The position numbers were made by a program, and so were the translations under genes. From Pycnopodia helianthoides (taxonomy: Eukaryota; Echinodermata; Asteroidea; Forcipulatida; Asteriidae), in NCBI GenBank assembly GCA_032158295.1, contig CM063255.1, positions 18,311,094 to 18,375,093 on the forward strand: a stretch of DNA of 64,000 bases, written 5' to 3'. Positions 52,001 to 61,000 of this stretch are shown one piece after another. Within the stretch, counting starts at the first letter, position 1, and every line of letters starts with the position of its first letter. The notes beneath the pieces are model-generated. The model saw only the letters and a list, made by a program, of their open reading frames with translations. It was not told the origin of the DNA and searched no databases.

Positions 52001-55000
52001 GAGTGCTCGTCGTAGCCGACGATTTTAACATTCTCAGGTTTCTCTGGTTTGTCTGGATAAAACAATAACAACAAATTGTTATTTAAATATGACCGGGAAA
52101 TAGTTTCAGCTAAGTATGAAATAAAAGCCCATACACAAAAGCGCCGTCCTAAAAAGATACCGCAATGCATCTTGGGAAACCAAGTACAGTTACAAAACAA
52201 ATTAAGCTGCTAAGAAGAAGGTCCTGCTGTAATGTATACGTAACTATGCCATGGTTTATAGTTGTGTACCACCGCTAGCTTCTGAATCAGTGCGGCATGA
52301 TGGTTGCCAATGTTGCTTGGAGTCGAATTTCACCCAGAATCCTTTGCGCATCCATAATGGGCAATGGGACACGCATTATAGGCTATTAGCAACTATCGCT
52401 GAATTAAAAAAAAAAATTGTGGGGAAACAAGAACAAGCAAATTCACTAATTTACATTCTGGGCTCAACTTCGTAAAAATCATGTAGGCACAAATATTTGC
52501 TAAGCCAAGAAAATATTGCTCAGCAGAAACAGGATACCTGTCAAATGCTGTGTCAATCACACTGTTATGACTGATGCCCCTTTATTATTTTGCTTAGCAT
52601 TTTGCATGCTATACGGGAAATTCACTGCAAAATAATGAAAATATTTCTCTTTTATAAATTTGCTAAAAATGAAGTGAACTACACTTTTCCTATTGATATA
52701 AATAAATGGCAGGTTCAATGATAAAATTTTCACCCAAAAAATCAGATTAAAAAAATCAGTTTCTAAAAATTTTGCTTTAGCCAATTTGTCTTTGTTCAAC
52801 CCTAAATGAAAAAAACAAGTTGACACAGCTGTGTTAAAATTGGTACAAGAAAAATCTCTCAACCTACCAATGACGGTGATCTTGAAGTTGGCCGTTTCAG
52901 TGGCTGTTTGTTAGACACATTCACCGTGTACTCATTGGTATCGTCACGCGTCGTATGAGTAATCAACAGGGTGGCCATCTCCGGCATCGTCACCATCTGG
53001 GTGCGGTCATCTGGAACTAAGCCCACGCCAGGTTTGGACCATTCTACTTTCGGGGCAGGAGAGCCGGAGATGTCTATGTTCACCTCCACTGGTTCGCCGG
53101 CTTTGACGAGGATGTTTTCCATTTCAAGGGGCACTTTAAGGGTCGGTGGTGCTGAAGAGAGGAAAACAACAAATTATTTGTAACTGTTGCAAAAAATATT
53201 CCCTTGGCGAGTCGTGGCCGAGCGGTTTAGCAGGCCTGGAATTTCATCTTTTAGAGGACAAGGCCATTGTAGTTTTGTAAAAGGCACCAATGGAAAATTT
53301 TGCCTCCCCTGTGACGTTTATGACTTACCAACAGAAAAGAATTTCAGGTCGATCGGGACTTGAACATGTGACCTCTAGATTAACGTGCCAGTGCTCTACC
53401 AACTGAGCTATCTACAAATGTAGCCCTAACAATGACTGTCTTCCTATTTTGTCAATATCTTTGTTCGGGGATGCCAGCCAGTCAGAAGCCAAAGAGACTG
53501 GCACCCCCCTGAACAAAGATACTGATAAATTAGGGAGACCACCAATATTAGGGCTAGTTAACTCAGTATGTAGAGTGCTGGCATGTTAATCCGGAGGTGG
53601 CAGGCTTGAATCTCAGCAAACTAAGTATTTCTTTTTCAAGCCAAAATTAGTTTAAATTTACCGAGTCAGTTTCCGTTGTGGTTTATTACTTGATATTTGA
53701 ATCCCCTTAAGGCGATCCCTCTCCTGCGGTGAAGAACCATCGTGGCTACAACGTGTTGTTCTAAGCGTGCGCACATTGCCGAGAACAACGGATTTACATG
53801 GTAAGCCTGCTGCCACCAGGCATCCCAAAAGTTCTGCTGCCACCAAGCTCCCAAAAGTCCCCCAACATACCATAACAACTTTTTTTGAGAAATATTTCCC
53901 TCTGAAATGAAGTCGTATTCCAAAAACTGTACCTTGAAACCTTAATAAAAATTGCTGGACAATTAAGGACAATTTAGGTTTTTTATGCTGAAAACTGTGT
54001 TTTCATGCTGAAAATTGTGCATTGTTTTTCACTATTTCCTCCTGACTCACACTACGAATTAAGCTCCAAATTATTTGTGTATATGGTTGATCACAAAAAA
54101 CGAAACACTGTCTGTGACTATTTTGTCAGCTCTACCAATCCTGTATCACTCTTGTAAAGAGTCTATTGGAACATTTCAAGAAAAATAAAAGTTCAAAGAG
54201 TCAACCGAGGCCAAGGCCCCTTAAAACCCACCTCCAAATAACCCTCCCCAATCGTCACCCCTTACCTTGAACTTTCAGGTTAGAGCGAGTAGCTCTAGTC
54301 TCATCTAGAGCGCAGGCATAGTTCGCTTGGTCCGATGGCCCAACGTCTTTGACAATCAGCTTCCTGGTGTTGCCGTCAGCAATCACCTCGTACTTGTCCT
54401 CGTCAGGCTCGATGAGTTGCCCGTTCTTGAACCAGAAGACCTCAGCATCGGGGCTGTCCACCTCGGTGACGAATTCCGGGTTATCGTGAGCAAAGGCTTC
54501 CGTTTCTTCTGGAAGATTCCCGGAGAAGTTTGGCGGCTCTGAAAAACAAATGGAGTACGAATACATGAATAATCTTAGCTACACCATTTAAAGAGGGGCT
54601 CCAAGGTCAAATTCACTTTTGTGATGCACTCATTTTCAACTAGATAGATTCCTCATGAAAGTGGGGGAAAAAAATGTACAAGTCTCTAACCTCACGTTAA
54701 ATGGTGTAAAATGTCATTCTATTTTATACTCTTTCAGAGCGAATTTCAAACATGACGCCATTGATCATACAAACAAATGGGTCTGTATACTCCATAGAGA
54801 AATATTTGCGCCAGTCAAAAGGTCAAGTTCACTGCCGCTTTGATTGAATGTCATCAAAATTCAGGAATGAACAAACAATCCTCTGTGAAAATGTATCGTG
54901 CTTCATTAAACACTGGTGCTAGAAACAATATGCAGTTTTCTTTATACATGATGCAAAATAAGATGTCATAATTGAGATTATAATATAAAAACCCTCCTAC

Positions 55001-58000
55001 TGTCTGACCAATCAATATCATCCACTGCTATTTTGAACACTAGATAAACTATGCCAGCCTGCAACATGGTATTATGTGGTGAGTGCACACAGAACACAGT
55101 CAACCCTCCTACTGTCTGACCAATCAATATCATCCACTGCTATTTTGAACATCAGATAAACTATGCCAGCCTGCAACATGGTATCATGTGGTGAGTGCAC
55201 ACAGAACACAGTCAACCCTCCTACTGTCTGACCAATCAATGTCATCCACTGCTATTTTGAACATTAGACAAACTATGCCAGCCTGCAACATGGTATAATG
55301 TGGTGAGTGCACACAGTCAACCCTCCTACTGTCTGACCATTCAATATCCTTTCTACTTGTTTAATTTTCATTTACATGTAGTTCATTCCTGAATTTTGTT
55401 GGTATTCAATCAAAACAGCATAGGATTTTAACTTTTGGCTGGCACAAAGAAGTTCCTCTTTGGGATATACAGACCCGCTTGTTTCTGATATCAGATGACG
55501 CAAAGTTTCAAATTTCGAAACTTTACGCCATTTTAATGTAAGAATTGTAATTTTTTCTCCCACTTTCATGAGGACACTTTTTATTGGAAAATGAGCGCAT
55601 CACAAAACTCCATTTGACCTTGGAGCCCCTCTGTGACACGCAAGTACTTTCTCAACGATTATAGTTATTCCTCAGTACTGACAATTAATCAGGTAATACA
55701 AGGGTGGCAACGAGGTCTCAAACTGCCATTTAAAACCAGCACGGTCGTGGCCGTGTGATAAAGGATCAAGCCAAAGACGAGGTCCTTTATCACACAGCCA
55801 CGGCCCTGCAAGGTCTCAAACAGCAGTTTAAGACCGAGTCACCATTCTTATATTCCCATTCATAAATACCTTTCCGTTACAAACATCCATAAATGTTTAC
55901 AACTTGAGAACAAACAAGCAATTTAGCCTAAGCTCACCTCAACTCTGCATTGAATTTCTATGCATGCGTTGAGCAGTGAGTAGCTTGCCTGCTTAAATTT
56001 CAATCTATCGCACACAAGTTTTCAAACTTGCGCAAGACAAACTATGTGACCAACCAACTTAAATTGGGCCGTGAAATTTGCGCACTACGCGCAATCATCT
56101 GATAGCGCCCTCTTTCGACTAAATTAGGTCGAGTCTTGTTTAATCACTTCCAACTGTGTTTATATCGCACGTTTAAACATGGACATGTGATCTCCTCTCG
56201 ACCAATCAGAATGGATAAACTGTCCCAGGTATTTATGAATGACCGATAATCCACGCACCTGTAACTGTTAATTTTGCCTTGGACTCCAAATCGGTAAATT
56301 TCACGGTGTACTCGGCGGCATCGTCAAACGTCGCTTTGTAGAAGACCAACTTGCGAACACCTTTGTCCGTCTTAGTGACCACTTCATCAGTTAGACTGAC
56401 CGGCTTCCCTTCCTTGAACCATTTGACATCCGAAGTGAAGTCCGAGATCTCGCACTGAAGGATGCACGATCTTCCTTCAACCACAGTCGCCGGGGATAAT
56501 TCCTGCACAAACTTGGGTTTCGCTGAAATAAAGATAATAATAATATAATATATGGATTTATAATGCGCACTTCTCCAGAAAACCGATCAAGGCGCCTACA
56601 CAAAAAGAAAACATTATAAAATAGAAAATGAAGAATAAACATAAATAAACTTAAATAGAAACAATTGTTGTAATTGTGCGTATCGTACGACTTCTTTCTC
56701 AAAATACTATGGGTTAACGCAATTTTTAGCCAATCCAGAAAAACACCGGACGAAGTACTTCTCTGTTTTTTATGCGAAGTAGCCTCAGTGTTATTACAGG
56801 ACCAGGGCTCAATTTCAGGAAGCAACAAGATTAATCTTAAAGGTATTATACAGGATTGGCGGGGATAAAAAAACATTGTTCTGTAATTTTAGCCCGAAAG
56901 CTTACTGATAATGAAGTACATAACAGAACTATTTTTTCGGGGAAATATTCCCCTCTGAAATGAAGTCATGTTCGAGAAACTGTATCTGAAAACCTTTAAT
57001 AAGGAAAAAAAGCAACAACTAATTTTGGTTGTTACAACAAAAATTAAGGACAATGTGTTTACATGCTGAATATTATGCATGCTTTTTCACTATTTTATCC
57101 GAACTCACACAACGGATTAAGCCCAAATTTGTACAGGTTTGGCAACACAAGCTATATACTTCCAAGGAGCTGAGATGTTTTACTGTAAGGAATACAAAAA
57201 ATATAGCGCATCTGTGTCCAATTTCCATCTCGGCCCGTGGATATGGGATGCAGAAGTGCTATATTTCTCTTTATTCCACTCGCACTTTTGCGATAACACA
57301 TACTATTATTTTATTCGTACAATCCTGTCATATATTCTTACTTTTGACGGTCAGATCAGCTCTGCTGTATCTCCCAAACACACTGATAGCAACCTCTCCT
57401 TGATCAGCTGCTTTACAGTCCTTGACAATCAGGGTGTGCCGACGGCCGAGACGCTTCACCTCGCACTTCTTATCGCGAGGTGGGACCTTCTCGTTGTTCT
57501 TATACCAGGCCAGATCCATGCAATCTCCAGAGAGCTCGCAGTTAAACTTTGCGTCTTGCCCTTCGTGCACTTCGATGGGCTTCAGCAGGGTCACAAAGTC
57601 TACCTTTGGTTTGCCAGCTTAAAACAGAAGAGAACCTTTTTGTTACTTTTGACGCCTTGGAGTGTTTGGTCTCACTCCTCATGCTGTGTGCTGGTTATTT
57701 AAGTTCTCTCATGATGGATGAATTTGGTAAGCATGAATCTCTGCTAAGCATATTTTACAGAATACCAGGGTCCAATTGCATAGAGTTGCTTAAGCACAAA
57801 TTGATGCTCACCAGAATGAGGTTACCAGCCACAATATCATGTAATACATGTACCATTTGTGACTGGTATCCTGCTAATTATTGCTCAGCAGAAAGTTGTT
57901 AAGCAATATTTTCTGCTTAAGCAACTCTGTGTAATTGGGCCCAGTAGTATAATGCCCATCTATTACCAGGTATTTCTAACTGGTAATCATATCATAGAAA

Positions 58001-61000
58001 ACATGCTCAGAAGAAAGGCATACTGGAAGATAATATCTCAGTGAAATCACAAATCAAAAAACATGCTTCCAAAATAAAAATGTTATTGGAATAAACTGCA
58101 TCACGTCGTCGGTGCAGGGTTAAACCAATACAAATAAGGCCACGTCCGACTCAAGCGACTTCGGCTACGGCTTTGACCAATGGCTGCAACAACGATGTTA
58201 AAGAATAGGAGTCTTCGGTGTTAAGCCGTAGCCACTGCCATTTCCATTAATTCGGACAAAGAGTAAAGCCTTGTTCAAATTGCCGGCTATGGCTATGGCT
58301 ACCGCTGGATCACAGTGTCATCATGCAATGAAGTGTAGGACGTCCTTAGCAACACTCTTAGCAACAGCCGTAGCCGCAGTCACCAATTCGGATACGGCCT
58401 AGTACTCTTTATCCTGATGCAATTATTTCATCTATTAAGTTAGACTGCATCCTATAAAAGAATCCATGGAGTGAAATGGGGCTGAGTGAGGTACCAGACA
58501 ACCGTCCGGATGCAAACAAATCCACGTCTTGTATTTTCTGAAAGTGCAGTTAACTTCAAAAGTTAAATCTTTTTTTTTTTAATTATGTAAATATTTGTTC
58601 TAAAAAGAGGTGGTGTAAATGTATGATTGATAAATAAATATAAATTCTTGTAAAAAAATATATATTATATTGAAGCGAATATTTCCTCTTTACAAATGTG
58701 TGAGTTTCATGTATGATTGGGGTATCAACTGTGAACTTTTTTTCTTTTCAAACAAACTATTTCCATTTTCATTTTGTAGGATGAAGTATTGAATATGAAT
58801 TTTTCTCGGAGGAATGTCTATTGTCCACACAGTGTATGTAACATCAGGCCTGGAATTTCATCTGTGAGAGGGCAAGGCCATTCTCACTTTGCAAAGGGCA
58901 CTTCCATTGAAAAAAAATCTCAACGTCTATGGGAAACGTTTGATGGGGCACCAAGGCCAAGACCAGGGGCAAACAGAGGCCAAGACCAGGGGCAAACAGA
59001 GGCCAAGACCAGGGGCAAACAGAGGCCAAGACCAAGGGGCAACAGAGGCCAAGACCAGGGGCAAACAGAGGCCAAGACCAGGGGCAAACAGAGGCCAAGA
59101 CCAGGGGCAAACAGAGGCCAAGACCAGGGGCAAACAGAGGCCAAGACCAGGGGCAAACAGAGGCCAAGACCAGGGGCAAACAGAGGCCAAGACCAGGGGC
59201 AAACAGAGGCCAAGACCAGGGGCAAACAGAGGCCAAGAACAGGGGCAAACAGAGGCCAAGACCAGGGGCAAACAGAGGCCAAGACCAGGGGCAAACAGAG
59301 GCCAAGACCAGGGGCAAACAGAGGCCAAGACCAGGGGCAAACAGAGGCCAAGACCAGGGGCAAACAGAGGCCAAGACCAGGGGCAAACAGAGACCAAGAC
59401 CAGGGGCAAACAGAGGCCAAGACCAGGGGCAAACAGAGGCCAAGACCAGGGGCAAACAGAGGCCAAGACCAGGGGCAAACAGAGGCCAAGACCAGGGGCA
59501 AACAGAGGCCAAGACCAGGGGCAAACAGAGGCCAAGACCAGGGGCAAACAGAGGCCAAGACCAGGGGCAAACAGAGGCCAAGACCAGGGGCAAACAGAGG
59601 CCAAGACCAGGGGCAAACAGAGGCCAAGACCAGGGGCAAACAGAGGCCAAGACCAGGGGCAAACAGAGGCCAAGACCAGGGGCAAACAGAGGCCAAGACC
59701 AGGGGCAAACAGAGGCCACGGCCTCATGTGACCTCCATGTAATTCCAGGCCTGTAACATAAAGAACTTGGATTTAGCCAGTGCAGATGTAAACACCAGAG
59801 AAAGAAAAAAAACATTCAAGATTCACCAACATTGTTTAGATCACACCTGTGGGCTTCACTGCAGATCCCATTCGCTGTGCATGAAAAAGTGTTGAGTGCT
59901 AAAACCATGTGTTTGTCTTTTTTTTAAATGCGCCGAATTGGTGGTAGGAAAGGGGGTTGGACGACAGAAGGGTAGGATTAAGGGAGATTAGAAAGATAGT
60001 AGTAGATGCTTAGATGAAACAAGGAAAAGAAAACAGGTAAATAAGGAGGAGGAGGATGAAGAAGCAAGAGACGAAAAAGTAAATGAATCATGAATTTGAA
60101 AGAGTGGGGGGGGGACTGTTAGGGTGAGAGTGATGGCAGAAGGAAGTGAAGCAGAGGGAGGAAAGGTAGGTAAGAGAAATTGATTACAGTCCAGAATATT
60201 TAGGAGACAAGACCGGTTCAATTGAAGAGCCAAATTTCATCATATCGTAATAACTAACTCTAGAAAAGCCTTCCAACTCTTCTACTCTTGACCATTAAAT
60301 ATCCGAGCTGCAGGATCGCTGGACATTTTTAAAAGCATGATTAAAGCACATTTTGTTCGTCATTGCTTTTGACTGACTCTACATGTTGTGCTTATCCACT
60401 CATTCGATGGTCCTGTGCAAATCTCTCTTTAATGTGCTCTTAATTAAATCCCCTGTATACTTTGATAATCTAAGTATCTTGTAATAAATGCTTTTCTTAG
60501 TTTTCTTTTTTCCAGCGCCCGGAATACGTTTGGTCAAAGATGGCACTTTACAAATTTGTGTACAATTTTTATTAGTAATAATATTATTATTAATCAATAT
60601 TGAACCAGTCTTTAGGGGGAAACGGAGAGAGCAATTAGGCATTTGGAGATCAATGGAGATCGATTTAGATGAAAAGAGAAACAGCAAGATGGATATTGGG
60701 AAGGAAAGCATGTGACGCCTGTCATGTATCCAAAGTAAATAGCCGTGTATGTGTGACACTGTTTGTAATGTGTTAAAGAGGGGCTCCGAAATCAAAGTCA
60801 GTTTGGCGATCCACTCATTTTCCAATAGACGGAGTCCTCATGAAAAAGGGGAAACAGTCTTCAAGTATCTGACCTCATGTCAAAATGGTTAAAAATTCCA
60901 CTGTAATCGATACCGATCAAGAACAATTTTGGTAAAAATCCAAAAACGTTTGATGGTGTCACATTTCAAACATAGGGTCAGGACATTTATCTTCAAAGAT

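Noticed and set aside
57139..57702. 187-codon plus-strand open frame
   Set aside because: It is the antisense shadow of the Ig1 exon, which has clear domain motifs and splice sites on the minus strand.
58789..59815. Several 260-320-codon open frames (G-Q-T-E-A-K-T-R and C-P-W-S-W-P repeats)
   Set aside because: They arise from the stop-free 23-bp minisatellite read in several frames on both strands.
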